NCBI RefSeq assembly: GCF_001605725.1
Contig: NZ_CP011530.1
Location: 3,100,001 to 3,164,000, forward strand
DNA: 64,000 nucleotides
DNA from: Mycobacteroides immunogenum
GTDB lineage: Bacteria > Actinomycetota > Actinomycetes > Mycobacteriales > Mycobacteriaceae
Reading direction: 5' to 3'
A program made the translations under genes and the position numbers. Below, in pieces: positions 23,228 to 33,100 of the stretch. Position 1 is the first letter of the stretch. Each line of letters begins with the position of its first letter. The notes beneath the pieces are model-generated. The model was not told the origin of the DNA and did no database searches. It saw nothing but the letters and a program-made list of their open reading frames with translations.

Positions 23228-24409
23228 CTAACCCTCGACTAGGGTCTCGCCGCGCAGTCCGCCGATCACGCCCGAGGCATGTGCGGCCACGAGGTCGTCG
23301 CCGACACGTTCGGCGGCCGCCCGCAATGCCACCCATCGCCCCAAAAGCGCGGAGTGAGAGGGGGCGGGGTTCTCGAAGACGGCGATGTCATCGGAGCCTT
23401 CGGCGTCGTCATCGTCCAGGTCGCCATCGATATCGATGTCGATCATGAAGTACTCATGGGTGGCCAGCCACACCCACATCAGCCGGGCGTCCAGGATTCG
23501 TCGCGCGAGATTGGCGTCGTCCGCGAGTCCGGGAGCGATGGATACAACATCCGATCGCCACGCCTCGGTCATCGCGTCGTCCAGCTCGGCGACTTCCTCG
23601 CGCTCGGTCGCGCCCAAGAACTCGGGGTAGACGGTGAGTGCGTGCGCGATGTCCAGCACGATGTCCCGGAAACCGCCCCATTCGTAGTCAAGGATCCGGA
23701 CGCCGTGTTCGGTGACGAGGATGTTGTCGGGGGCAACCTCCGAGGGGCTGAAGGCCCGCACACCACCCTTCCCGAAAAGCTCGGCTGTTTGCTGCAGGCG
23801 GGAGATCAGCGCGGGGGGCACCTCGAGGGAGTACTCGCTTCTCAGGATCTGCTGCAGCGGCGCGAGGGTTTCCGCGCCACCCAGACGCTGCTGTGTCGGG
23901 TCCACATCGATCTTCTTGACATCGAGCCGCCGGAGCAGCGCAGCAAAGTCTCCCTCACGGCCCACCGTGGCCACATGCATGCGTCCGAGCGCTTGCGCCC
24001 ATGCCATCAGCGCATGGTTTATCGCCGCACGATTACGTTCAGCGAGCAGCTCGGACATGGTCGGAGCCGACCCGAGATCGGTCAGCACGATGAGTCGGTC
24101 GGCGACGGAATAGGCAACCAATTCGGGCCCGGGCCGATGCTTGGCCGTCAAGGAATTTGCGAACTGGTACGACACCACTTCACGCAGCACCGACGCGTCG
24201 GATCCGCCTTCGGGCACCTGTTTGATCACCATGGACTTCGGCAACGCAAAAGGATTCTGTACGGCACGGACCCGGAGCACGATCGCGGGCCCGCTGCCAC
24301 CAAGATCTTCCGGCTCAGCAAGCGTCACGGTCGCCCCTGCGCGCCTGGAGAGCAACTCCTCGGCTGTGGCGATAACCTGCGCGACGGGGTCTGCCAATAA
24401 TGTCGTCAT
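23228..24409 (-). CDS. Aminoglycoside/choline kinase-like phosphotransferase
   Basis: A 393-residue protein of the APH/choline kinase fold. The N-lobe shows the nucleotide Lys in KSMVIKQV and a partner Glu in LREVVSYQF. The metal-binding Asp is in VRILDYEWGGFRD. The catalytic loop, normally HxDxxxxN, reads SPSEVAPDNIL: the Asn is kept but the catalytic Asp position is Glu. An acidic low-complexity insert (IDIDIDGDLDDDDAEGSDD) lies near the C-terminus. ATG at 24409 with GAGGCGG before it. The open frame continues to 24790 without conserved content. Substrate unknown. Confidence 0.8.
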   Translation of the reverse strand: MTTLLADPVAQVIATAEELLSRRAGATVTLAEPEDLGGSGPAIVLRVRAVQNPFALPKSMVIKQVPEGGSDASVLREVVSYQFANSLTAKHRPGPELVAYSVADRLIVLTDLGSAPTMSELLAERNRAAINHALMAWAQALGRMHVATVGREGDFAALLRRLDVKKIDVDPTQQRLGGAETLAPLQQILRSEYSLEVPPALISRLQQTAELFGKGGVRAFSPSEVAPDNILVTEHGVRILDYEWGGFRDIVLDIAHALTVYPEFLGATEREEVAELDDAMTEAWRSDVVSIAPGLADDANLARRILDARLMWVWLATHEYFMIDIDIDGDLDDDDAEGSDDIAVFENPAPSHSALLGRWVALRAAAERVGDDLVAAHASGVIGGLRGETLVEG

Positions 24410-24428
24410 TACCGCCTCACCATACCCC

Positions 24429-24441
24429 GTCTTTATAAGAC
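24429..24441 (-). promoter_or_regulatory. Palindromic promoter region of the kinase-like gene
   Basis: GTCTT-TAT-AAGAC is a perfect short palindrome. On the minus strand it contains TATAAA, a good -10 hexamer about 22 bases upstream of the ATG at 24409. Flanking CCCC and GGGG extend the symmetry. A regulator could compete with RNA polymerase here. Confidence 0.45.
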
Positions 24442-24523
24442 TGTGGGGCCGCACACACTCATCGCGACATTCATACCCATACATTTGCCCGTCACCTTGT
24501 CGGCGATTGCTCTTGCACGATCT

Positions 24524-24535
24524 GACCGATCGGTC
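24524..24535. promoter_or_regulatory. Operator 1, perfect palindrome GACCGATCGGTC
   Basis: A 12-base perfect palindrome of the form GACC-N4-GGTC, typical in style for TetR sites. It lies directly upstream of the TAATTT -10 of the TetR gene. A second copy is at 24544-24555, exactly 20 bases centre to centre. Confidence 0.7.
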
Positions 24536-24541
24536 TAATTT
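24536..24541 (+). promoter_or_regulatory. -10 element (TAATTT) of leaderless TetR gene
   Basis: TAATTT fits TANNNT and ends six bases before the ATG at 24548, with no Shine-Dalgarno. It is sandwiched between the two operators, so a bound repressor would block it directly. Confidence 0.55.
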
Positions 24542-24543
24542 AA

Positions 24544-24555
24544 GACCATGCGGTC
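24544..24555. promoter_or_regulatory. Operator 2, GACC-ATGC-GGTC spanning the TetR start codon
   Basis: Same GACC-N4-GGTC form as operator 1, on the same face of the helix two turns away. The four-base centre contains the ATG at 24548, so it also encodes the first residues MRS. Confidence 0.65.
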
Positions 24556-25167
24556 TGAAGAGTCGTTGACGTTCACCGAACGTGCCAGACGCGCCCAGAT
24601 TGTGGCCGGCGCCATCGAGGTGTTGGCCGGTGCGGGCTATCCACAGACATCCCTGGCGAAGATCGCCGAACACGTGGGGGTAGCCAAAAGCGCGGTGCTC
24701 TATCACTTCACTTCCAAGACTGAGGTCATCGAATCCGTGATGGTCGAGGTCTTCACCCGCGCTGCCACCACGATCGTGCCCGCCGTGCACGCACAGTCCA
24801 CCGCGACGGCGCGGCTCACGGCCTACATCAGAGCCAACATCGAATTCATCGTGAACAATCGGGTGGCCGCGATAGCTCTGCTGGAGATCATCACCGGCTA
24901 TCGCAGCCAGGGCGGCCTGCGCTTCGACCAGGCGGCCGCGGAGACAGCGCCACCGGCTGAGTTCGCGGCGATGGATCCTGAGTCAATCTTTGCCGATGGC
25001 GTGGCCACCGGCGAATTCCAGCCGCTTTCCCCTCGATTCATGAAGACCGCGCTGCGGGCCGCCCTGGATGGCGCGGTCTGGGAGCTGGGCCGAGACGTCG
25101 GCTACGACGCCACCGGATATGGGGAACAGCTGGTCCAGATATTCACCAAAGCCGTCGGCTGCGCACC

Positions 25168-25171
<4 letters not shown>
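24548..25171 (+). CDS. TetR family regulator, probably autorepressing
   Basis: A 207-residue TetR regulator. The helix-turn-helix is at about residues 30-55 (TSLAKIAEHVGVAKSAVLYHF, then TSKTEVIE). The C-terminal domain is of the TetR_C type seen in many actinobacterial efflux or lipid regulators. The mRNA looks leaderless from the ATG at 24548. Two GACC-N4-GGTC operators flank and cover its start, which supports autoregulation. An ATP synthase c-subunit gene lies 88 bases downstream on the same strand, so the regulator probably controls it. Ligand unknown. Confidence 0.9.
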
Positions 25172-25511
<340 letters not shown>

Positions 25512-26537
25512 TCACTGGTCCGTATCCCCTGCGGCCATCACGATTTCGTGAATCAGCCGCATCTTCTCCAGCACGGGGCCGGGCAGCACGAACGGATACA
25601 AGTCGAGGTGCCCCATCGAGCGATTCACCATGTTGAGCGACCAGGCCAGCGGCAGCCACATCTCGATGATGGTGTCGAATCCGCTCGGCCCCAGCACCCT
25701 TCGATCGAAGGTGCCGCCGGCGGGTGCCAGCGCGAAGGACGCGGCGGTGTCCAAGGTGTCCCGAATATGCAAGTAGTGCGCGAAGGTCTCCGCCCAGTCC
25801 TCGGCGGGATGCATGGTGGCATAGGAGGACACATAGTTCTCCTCCCAGCCCTCCGGCGCACCGTGCTGGTAGTGACGGTCAAGCGCCGCCTGGTAGTCGG
25901 CGTCCGCATCACCGAAGAGGGCGCGGAACCGCTCCAGATAATCCGGCGAGGCACCGACAAGCCGGTAATAGAAGTAGTGCCCGATCTCGTGACGGAAGTG
26001 TCCGAGCAGAGTTCGGTACGGCTCATCCATCGAAATACGGAGCTGCTCGCGATGTACATCGTCACCTTCGGCCAGATCCAGTGTGATCACGCCGTTGTGA
26101 TGGCCCGTCATCACCTGTTCCTGCTCACTGGAGAGCAAGTCGAAGGCCAGCCCGAACTCGGGGTCGACATCTCGACCGGTGACCGGTAGGCGCAACTCGG
26201 CCAGTTCGGCGATGAGCCGGCGCTTCGCCCGCTCCGCCTCTGCGAATGCCGGCAAGGCCGTGGTGTCGGAGTCATTGGGCCGGGTGCGAGTGAGCGCACA
26301 CGAGGCACACAATGTTGCCGTCCCGGCACCGCTTACCAGCCAATTGCATTCGGCCACATGCAGATTTGCGCACAGCTGGTGGCTGTCGGCGTCGACGAAT
26401 CCGGGACCCTCGTCCTCGGCGAGGACCAGCAATGCCCGCTGTGCGAGGGCGAATCCCACGTGGCTGCCGCACGACAGGCACACCGAGTTCTCGAACGCAA
26501 GGTGCTGGCCGCACTGCGGACAGATGAAATCACGCAT
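25512..26537 (-). CDS. Zinc-ribbon metallopeptidase (Peptidase_Mx / Rv2568c-like)
   Basis: A 341-residue protein with an N-terminal zinc ribbon (C6, C9, C20, C23: CPQCG ... CLSCG), a second Cys pair in CASC at 77-80, and the catalytic HEIGH at 183-187 followed by YFYYRLVG. It matches the putative zinc-binding metallopeptidase family whose M. tuberculosis member sits in the same cluster. There is no signal peptide, so it is probably cytosolic. ATG at 26537 with GAGGAG upstream; it overlaps the transglutaminase gene by eight bases. Substrates are unknown, possibly products of the neighbouring ATP-grasp enzyme. Confidence 0.88.
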   Translation of the reverse strand: MRDFICPQCGQHLAFENSVCLSCGSHVGFALAQRALLVLAEDEGPGFVDADSHQLCANLHVAECNWLVSGAGTATLCASCALTRTRPNDSDTTALPAFAEAERAKRRLIAELAELRLPVTGRDVDPEFGLAFDLLSSEQEQVMTGHHNGVITLDLAEGDDVHREQLRISMDEPYRTLLGHFRHEIGHYFYYRLVGASPDYLERFRALFGDADADYQAALDRHYQHGAPEGWEENYVSSYATMHPAEDWAETFAHYLHIRDTLDTAASFALAPAGGTFDRRVLGPSGFDTIIEMWLPLAWSLNMVNRSMGHLDLYPFVLPGPVLEKMRLIHEIVMAAGDTDQ

Positions 26538-27459
26538 GGGCGGGGCTCTCCTCACAGGGTGCGACGTCAACCGACACATCTATCGTGCTGCTGTCTGAAT
26601 CTGTGTAGATGATGCCGCGCAAGGGCGGGACGTCGGCGTAATCGCGGCCCCAGGCCACGGTGACATACCGTTCGTCGGCAAGGGTGTCATTCGTCGGATC
26701 GAAAGCCACCCAGCCGTCCGGCGGAACCCACACCGCGGCCCAGGCGTGCGTGGCGTCGGAACCGACCAAACGCGGCTGCCCTGGCGGCGGATTCGTTGCC
26801 AGATAACCGGATACGTAACGTGCCGCCAGCCCCTGCGTGCGCAGGGCCGTGGCCGCGATGCGGGCGAAATCCTGACAGACACCCTCCCGCGCGGCCAGCA
26901 CCTCACTGACCTTGGTGGAGATGGTGGTCGAACCCGAGCGGTACTCGAAGTCACGGTAGATCCGGCCCATCAGATCCACCACCGCCTCGCCCAGTGGCCT
27001 CCCGGCGGTGAAACTCACCGCGGCGTAATCACGGACATCCTCAGTGATCTCCGGAGGCACCAGGTCGAGAACAAACTCGGTGGCCAACGCCGCCGCTCCT
27101 GACGTTTCTCCGGATGCCGGGCGGGCAAGCTCCCACGGCTGGTCCCACCCGGCTCCCGGCGGCGCCGAATTCTCGACATCGACGATCGAGCGAGCCGTCA
27201 CACTCAGCTCGCGATGCGGCGTGGTGACGTGGAAGTACAAGCTCAGATTCCCGTACAGGTCCCGGCCGGTGGATCTGTCCGAGGGCTCCGGCTCAACGAT
27301 CAGCTCGCTGGATTCACAATGCTGCCAATCGGTCTCACGCGGGGTCAGGTACCCGCGTCCGTATGAGCTGGTGACGTCGTCGGAGTACCGGTACAGCGTG
27401 CGGTGCGTCACCTGGTATCGGATCGCAGGCGCAGCGCCGGGACTCAGGTCCCCGGTCAT
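26530..27459 (-). CDS. Transglutaminase-like cysteine peptidase family protein (short)
   Basis: A 309-residue protein with an N-terminal bacterial transglutaminase beta domain (YQVTHRTLYRYSDDVTSSYG) and the papain-like core. The triad is complete: C195 in REGVCQDFARIAA, H238 in DATHAWAAVW, D254 in VAFDPTND. There is no signal peptide. It may cleave or form isopeptide bonds. The ATG at 27459 overlaps the stop of the ATP-grasp gene (ATGA), and its end overlaps the zinc peptidase gene, so all are co-translated. Confidence 0.92.
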   Translation of the reverse strand: MTGDLSPGAAPAIRYQVTHRTLYRYSDDVTSSYGRGYLTPRETDWQHCESSELIVEPEPSDRSTGRDLYGNLSLYFHVTTPHRELSVTARSIVDVENSAPPGAGWDQPWELARPASGETSGAAALATEFVLDLVPPEITEDVRDYAAVSFTAGRPLGEAVVDLMGRIYRDFEYRSGSTTISTKVSEVLAAREGVCQDFARIAATALRTQGLAARYVSGYLATNPPPGQPRLVGSDATHAWAAVWVPPDGWVAFDPTNDTLADERYVTVAWGRDYADVPPLRGIIYTDSDSSTIDVSVDVAPCEESPAHA

Positions 27460-30119
27460 GGCAGCCTCCGTCTGGTATCGGGACCCCACAGTGGCTGCAT
27501 ACCGGTCGGCATGGACAGGTGCGTGGCAGTGACCACGGACGACAGCTCACGCAGCACCTGGTGCACATTGTCGAGAGTTTCGGACAGCGTCTCCCGCTGT
27601 CCCTGGTCTCCGACGGTATCCAGATCGGCAGGATCAATCCGCCTCAGCTGCGTCACCAGATCTTCCACCAACCGTTCGGGACGTGACGTCCCGGAGGCGC
27701 TGGGCAGCGACTTGAGATCGTTCCGCAGCGACTCCACTTGATAAAGAAGGGATCTCGGATTGTCGGCATCGAACAACAACAGATCCGCGACGGCCTCCAG
27801 ACTGATCTTGCCCCTGGTGCGGCGGCGGTACATCACCGAAGACTCACAGGCCACCAGCGTGGACTCGGTGACCGACTGCTCGGCGGCGCGGCCGCGGACC
27901 GTGGTCAGCGTGGATCGCAGTAACGCCGTCAGGCCCAGGCCGCGTTCGATGCGCTTACCGATATCCATGATGGTCCAGCCGATGTCGTGCACCGTCGATT
28001 CCGCGGCCAGCCCGGACAGCGCGAGAAGGCCCGCCAGCACCTGGGTCTGGGTCGCGGCCAGCACGGTGTCGTCGGCACGCGTCGGAGTGTCACGGGATCG
28101 CGTGAATTCGTCGTACTCGGATGCGGCGGCAGCGATGGCCCGATCCATACCGCCCAGCACCATCCAGGTGTCGTTGGACATCTGGTCGCGCACCGCCCGG
28201 GCAGCTAGGCCCAGCCGTTCCACCGATTGGGCCAGCGAACCGGCGCGCTCCTTGTCCACCGTCAAAGACCACAGCTGTGTTCCCAGATCCTCGGCGTCGG
28301 TAGCGGTACCGGTGATGTCCCCCAGCGCTTTCAACAGCACCGGGACGCATTCGCTGGCCTCCATGAACTGGCGGTATCGGTACTCGTGGAAGCGCTCCCG
28401 AGTCACCGACAGCAGCCGGACCAGGTTTTCCGCGCGTTCACCGTAACGTCCCAGCCAGAACAAGTCGGACAGCACGCGAGGCGAGCTGACGGCATCCGAT
28501 CCCACAGAGCGGCCGACGGGCGCATCCAACGGCGCCACGGTCAACGCGCGCTCCGTCTGATCGCGGTCCGGCTGCTGAACCCAAATATCTTTGGCAGCAA
28601 AGCTATTGAGTATCGAACCCGAGTATCCGGAGGCTGTTATGTAGCCCAGCCCACCGATCATCGGCGCATATCCGCCGCGCTGCGCGACCGTGAACAAGCG
28701 CATACCGACCGGCGTGGCGGTGAGTGCCCCGGAGCGCAGGTACGTGGGCGCCACCGACAATTCGGGGAGCTCTTGACCAACCCAGCACCAGGGTGCCGCC
28801 TCGATACGCGCGCGCAACGTTTCCAGGGTCTGCGCCGACTCCAGCGGTCCGGTGTAGACCTCCTCCCCCACTGTGGATTTCACCAACAGCGAGCTCAGAT
28901 GCGCAAGCAGATGAGAGCGCTCCGCGTCGATACCGCCCCACCACGACTGGGCGCCCGGCAGGGCCAGCGGCTCATCGAGCAGGCGCTGCGACAGCTGCGG
29001 CAAGAAGCGGGCCAGCCCGGGATTCTCCAACACCCCGCTGCCCAACGAGTTGACGACAGTCACCGCGCCGCGCCGCAGCACCTCGACCAGACCCACCACG
29101 CCCAACCTCGAGTCGGCACGCAGATCAAGCGGATCGGAGTAATCGGCGTCCACGCGGCGCAGCACCACATCAACCCGCCGCAGGGTGCCCAGCGACCTCA
29201 TCCAGAGTTTCCCGTCACGCACCACCAGGTCGGCCGACTCGACCAGCGGGAAACCCAGCACCGAAGCGAGATATGCCTGGTCAAAGGAAGTCTCGGAATG
29301 GATACCCGGACTGAGCACCACCACCGTCGGATCCTCGACCGATTCGGGTGCGACATCGATGAGCGCCAGCCGCAGTGTCTGCGCGAACGACGACGTCGGC
29401 CGCGGCGCCACCTTCTCGTATAGGTCCGGGGCAGCATGCGCGACCACCCGCCTGTCGGCCATCGCATATCCGGCGCCGGAGGGGGCCTGCGTCCAATCCC
29501 TGTTCACGCGGAAATCGCCGGCGGCGGCGCGACCGATATCGCACCCGAGCAGAAACAGCTGATGCCGACCGGGCAGGGCCATACCGTGGGCGGCACGCAC
29601 GTAGCCAGGGTGCGCGAAGAGCAGCTGCGGCGGCAGCGCCCCGGAGCTGATCAACTCCTGCGGTCCGTACAGGTCGCTGAGGACCGCGTCCAGCAACGTG
29701 GCCCGCTGGGTAAGTCCGACCTCCAGAACGTTCCAGTCCGCGGGGTCGACCAGCAACGGCAGCCCGTCCAGACGCCACGGCACCGGATAGACGGGGGCGT
29801 CGGGCCCCGGCGCAGATCCGGAGGCGCGGCGCGGATCCATGTAGGTGATGCCGTCGCTGTCGATGAGCGTGTGGACCCGGTCCAGCAGACGGTCCAGGCC
29901 CGGGCGGCCACGTTGTGCGATGGCGTCGGCTAGGTCGATCCAGGCGGGCCGCACGCTGCCGTCAGGCGCCAGGAACTCGTCGTAGCCCGCCTGGCTGCCC
30001 CGGCGCCCGACCTCGAACAGTGCTCCCTGAGCACGCGCGCTGCGATACTGCCCAATCAACGGGTTATCACCCAGACTGAAGCCTGGTCCGACGGGAGCCC
30101 CCGAAGCAGGTGCTGCCAC
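27456..30119 (-). CDS. Circularly permuted ATP-grasp / alpha-E fusion protein
   Basis: An 887-residue fusion. Residues about 40-500 form a circularly permuted type 2 ATP-grasp domain (DUF404/DUF407), seen in VYPVPWRLDGLPLLVDPADWNVLEVGL, VVVLSPGIHSETSFDQAYLAS and GLVEVLRRGAVTVVNSLGSGVLENP. Residues about 540-860 are the all-helical alpha-E domain (DUF403), starting SPRVLSDLFWLGRYGERAENL. These domains are separate genes in many bacteria but fused here, as in M. tuberculosis Rv2567. The ATP-grasp is predicted to ligate amino acids or peptides; no product is known. GTG start at 30119, 31 bases after the large transglutaminase gene. Confidence 0.92.
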   Translation of the reverse strand: MAAPASGAPVGPGFSLGDNPLIGQYRSARAQGALFEVGRRGSQAGYDEFLAPDGSVRPAWIDLADAIAQRGRPGLDRLLDRVHTLIDSDGITYMDPRRASGSAPGPDAPVYPVPWRLDGLPLLVDPADWNVLEVGLTQRATLLDAVLSDLYGPQELISSGALPPQLLFAHPGYVRAAHGMALPGRHQLFLLGCDIGRAAAGDFRVNRDWTQAPSGAGYAMADRRVVAHAAPDLYEKVAPRPTSSFAQTLRLALIDVAPESVEDPTVVVLSPGIHSETSFDQAYLASVLGFPLVESADLVVRDGKLWMRSLGTLRRVDVVLRRVDADYSDPLDLRADSRLGVVGLVEVLRRGAVTVVNSLGSGVLENPGLARFLPQLSQRLLDEPLALPGAQSWWGGIDAERSHLLAHLSSLLVKSTVGEEVYTGPLESAQTLETLRARIEAAPWCWVGQELPELSVAPTYLRSGALTATPVGMRLFTVAQRGGYAPMIGGLGYITASGYSGSILNSFAAKDIWVQQPDRDQTERALTVAPLDAPVGRSVGSDAVSSPRVLSDLFWLGRYGERAENLVRLLSVTRERFHEYRYRQFMEASECVPVLLKALGDITGTATDAEDLGTQLWSLTVDKERAGSLAQSVERLGLAARAVRDQMSNDTWMVLGGMDRAIAAAASEYDEFTRSRDTPTRADDTVLAATQTQVLAGLLALSGLAAESTVHDIGWTIMDIGKRIERGLGLTALLRSTLTTVRGRAAEQSVTESTLVACESSVMYRRRTRGKISLEAVADLLLFDADNPRSLLYQVESLRNDLKSLPSASGTSRPERLVEDLVTQLRRIDPADLDTVGDQGQRETLSETLDNVHQVLRELSSVVTATHLSMPTGMQPLWGPDTRRRLP

Positions 30120-30150
30120 CGGCCGTACCTTCCTTCCCGTTTATGCGGTT

Positions 30151-33100
30151 CTACCTGCGTCCCACGGTTCTCGCACGGCGCAAATCCAGGATGCCGGGCG
30201 CCACGGCGTCTGTGGACATGCGGGCTTGTTTCTCGCGCAAGTCTGACAAATCGACACGACCGGTGGTGTAACCGGTGGCATCGAAACGCCGTCCGCGGCG
30301 TGCTTCGGCGGCTACCGCGTTGACGGGAGGGTCGTCGTACGAGCGCCCGCCGGGGTGTGAGACGTGATAGGTGCAGCCGCCCCGGGACAGGGCATTGGCG
30401 GTATCGATGAGCTCGAAACGCAGCGGATCGTCGACGGTGATGCTCGGATGCAGAGCGCTGGGCGGCTGCCAGGCCCGGTATCGGACGCCGGCCACCTGTA
30501 CATCCGGATTTTCGGTGGAGAGCAGCGGAATGGGCTCGCCGTTGCAGGTGACCACGTACCGGGAGCGGTCGGCGCCGATGACCCGTACCTGCACCCGTTC
30601 GATCGACGAGTCCACGTACCGGGCGGTGCCGCCCGCGGTGGCCTCCTCCCCGAGCACCCGCCAGGGTTCGATGGCGCCACGCAATTCGATCTCGATACCG
30701 TCGAACACCGCGGTGCCGATGCGCGGAAACCGGAACTCGGTGAACGGATCGAGCCAGCTGGTCTCGAACGCTATCCCGTGCGCACGCAGATCGGCAGCAA
30801 CCTGCGCGATATCGTGAATAATGAAGTGCGGCAGTAAGTAACGGCCGTGCAAATTCGCGCCGTGGCGAATCAGCGGAGCCCGCAGGGGCTGCTCCCAGAA
30901 CCGGGCTACCAGCGCGCGGACCAGTAGCGACTGGACCATCGCCATCTGAAAATGTGGCGGCATCTCGAAGCCACGCAACTCCAGCAGCCCCAGGCGGCCG
31001 CGGGCACTGTCGGGGCTGTAGAGCTTGTCGATGCAGAACTCCGCGCGATGGGTGTTTCCGGTGATGTCGGTGAGCAGGTGCCGAAGCGCCCGGTCGACAT
31101 GCCACGGCGCGACGTCCGAGGCCCGGCCGTCTTCTGGGGTTTTCGTCAACCTATCGATCTCGGCGAAGGCAATCTCCAGCTCGTACAGCGCCTCTTCGCG
31201 TCCCTCGTCGACGCGTGGAGCCTGTGACGTGGTGCCGACGAACCGCCCGGAGAACAGGTACGACAACGCCGGATGGTGCTGCCAGTAGGTCAGCAGCGAT
31301 ACCAGGAGATCGGGCCGCCGCAACAGTGGCGACGCCGCAGGCGTACGGCCCCCCAATGTGATGTGGTTACCGCCGCCTGTTCCGGTGTGAGTTCCGTCGA
31401 CATCGAACGACTCGGTGGTCAGGCGTGCTTTGCGCGCTTCCTCATAGAGGGACCGCAGTTGCACAGACTGCTCGGCGAAACTGCCGGTCGGGGTCACATT
31501 GACCTCGATCACCCCCGGATCGGGTGTGATGCTCATGGCCTCCAGCCGTGAATCCGGCGGTGGCCCATACCCTTCGATGACCAAGGGGCAGGTGACCGCC
31601 GCCTCGATGCGCGCGATGAGATCCACGAAGTCCTCGACCTGTTCCAATGGCGGCAGGAACAGGTACAGCAGACCATCACGGATTTCCGCGACCAGGGCCG
31701 TGGTTGGCGCCCCCTCGGCGGGCACCACCACAGCCGTCGCGCCGGTGCGCTGGGCATCGAATTCCGCGGGGGCGCTCAACGGGTCCGCCTCGGCGGGGCG
31801 CGGGGCAGGTTTCCATGCGATCGCGTCCAACGGCAGCCGCAATCCTGCCGGAGAGTCGCCGTCTGCCAGCACGATCCGGCCCCGGCGAAGCGTCCAGTCG
31901 GCGCTTTCCCAACCATCCTCGCCGCGGTGCAGCGGCAACACATACGCCGTCGCCTCCAGCACCGACTCATCCAGACGGCTCAGCAGCTCGGCCCGAACAC
32001 CCGCCGAATCCTCTTGCGGTGACGGGTCATCGGCGGAATTCACCGGAGCGCCCTCGGGGCGCCGAACCGCCGCGGCGAGCCTGCTCAGCGGGTCCTCATA
32101 CGCCGGACGGACCTGACTGTCCGGCAGCCCTAGATCACCGGCCAGAGCACTCAGCAGCGCGCGGTCGGCTCCCTCGGGGGTGGACCATGGACGATCCTCG
32201 TCCCACGGGTCGGCCAGCAGCTCGGGATCGGACCACAGCGGTTGACCGTCGCGGCGCCAGTACAAACCGATCTGCCAGCGCGGTAGCGGCTCGCCCGGAT
32301 ACCATTTCCCTTGACTGCGCTGCACCAAACCCGTTGGCGCCCAGGCCGCTTTGAGACGGGCGGCAAGGTCGCTGGCACGTACGCGCTTGTGTTTCCCGTC
32401 GGCCGCGGTGGTCCACTGCTCGGAGACCTGATCGTCGATCGATACGAACGTCGGTTCGCCACCCATCGTCAACCCGACGGCGGCCGCGTCGAGCCGGGTG
32501 TCGATCTCCTCGCCCAGGGCGATCACTGATTCCCAGGTCGCTGCGGTGTAGGGCAACGTGACGCGCGGATCTTCATGCACGCGCGTCACGGTGTTGGAGA
32601 AATCGAGAGTCGACTCGCACATGTCGGTGGCACCGGTTATCGCGGCCGATGTCGACGGATGCGGAGTCGCGGACAGCGGAATGTGCCCCTCCCCCGCGAA
32701 CAGCCCTGAGGTGGGATCCAGACCGACCCACCCGGCGCCGGGGATGTACACCTCGGCCCAGGCGTGCAGATCGGTGAAGTCGGCAACCGGCCCTGAAGGC
32801 CCATCGATTTCGGCGATATCCGAGGTCAGCTGAACCAGGTACCCGGACACGAAACGGGCGGCGAGTCCCTTCTGGCGCAGGAGGGACACCAGCAGCCACG
32901 CGGTGTCACGGCACGAACCGATACCCAACGCCAGCGTGGTGTCGGGGCTCTGCACTCCGGGTTCCAGACGCACCGCGTAGCCGACATCGGCGCAGAGCGC
33001 CTGGTTGAGGGTGACGAGATAGTCGATGATGCGCGTGTCGGGCGGCATCGTGAAGTTGGCCACCCAGGCCCGTACCAATTCACCGGGGCCCGAACCGGGT

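Noticed and set aside
24410..24790. Extension of the kinase-like frame to 520 residues
   Set aside because: It would cross the divergent TetR gene and both promoters; residues are Gly/His/Arg-rich without domain content.
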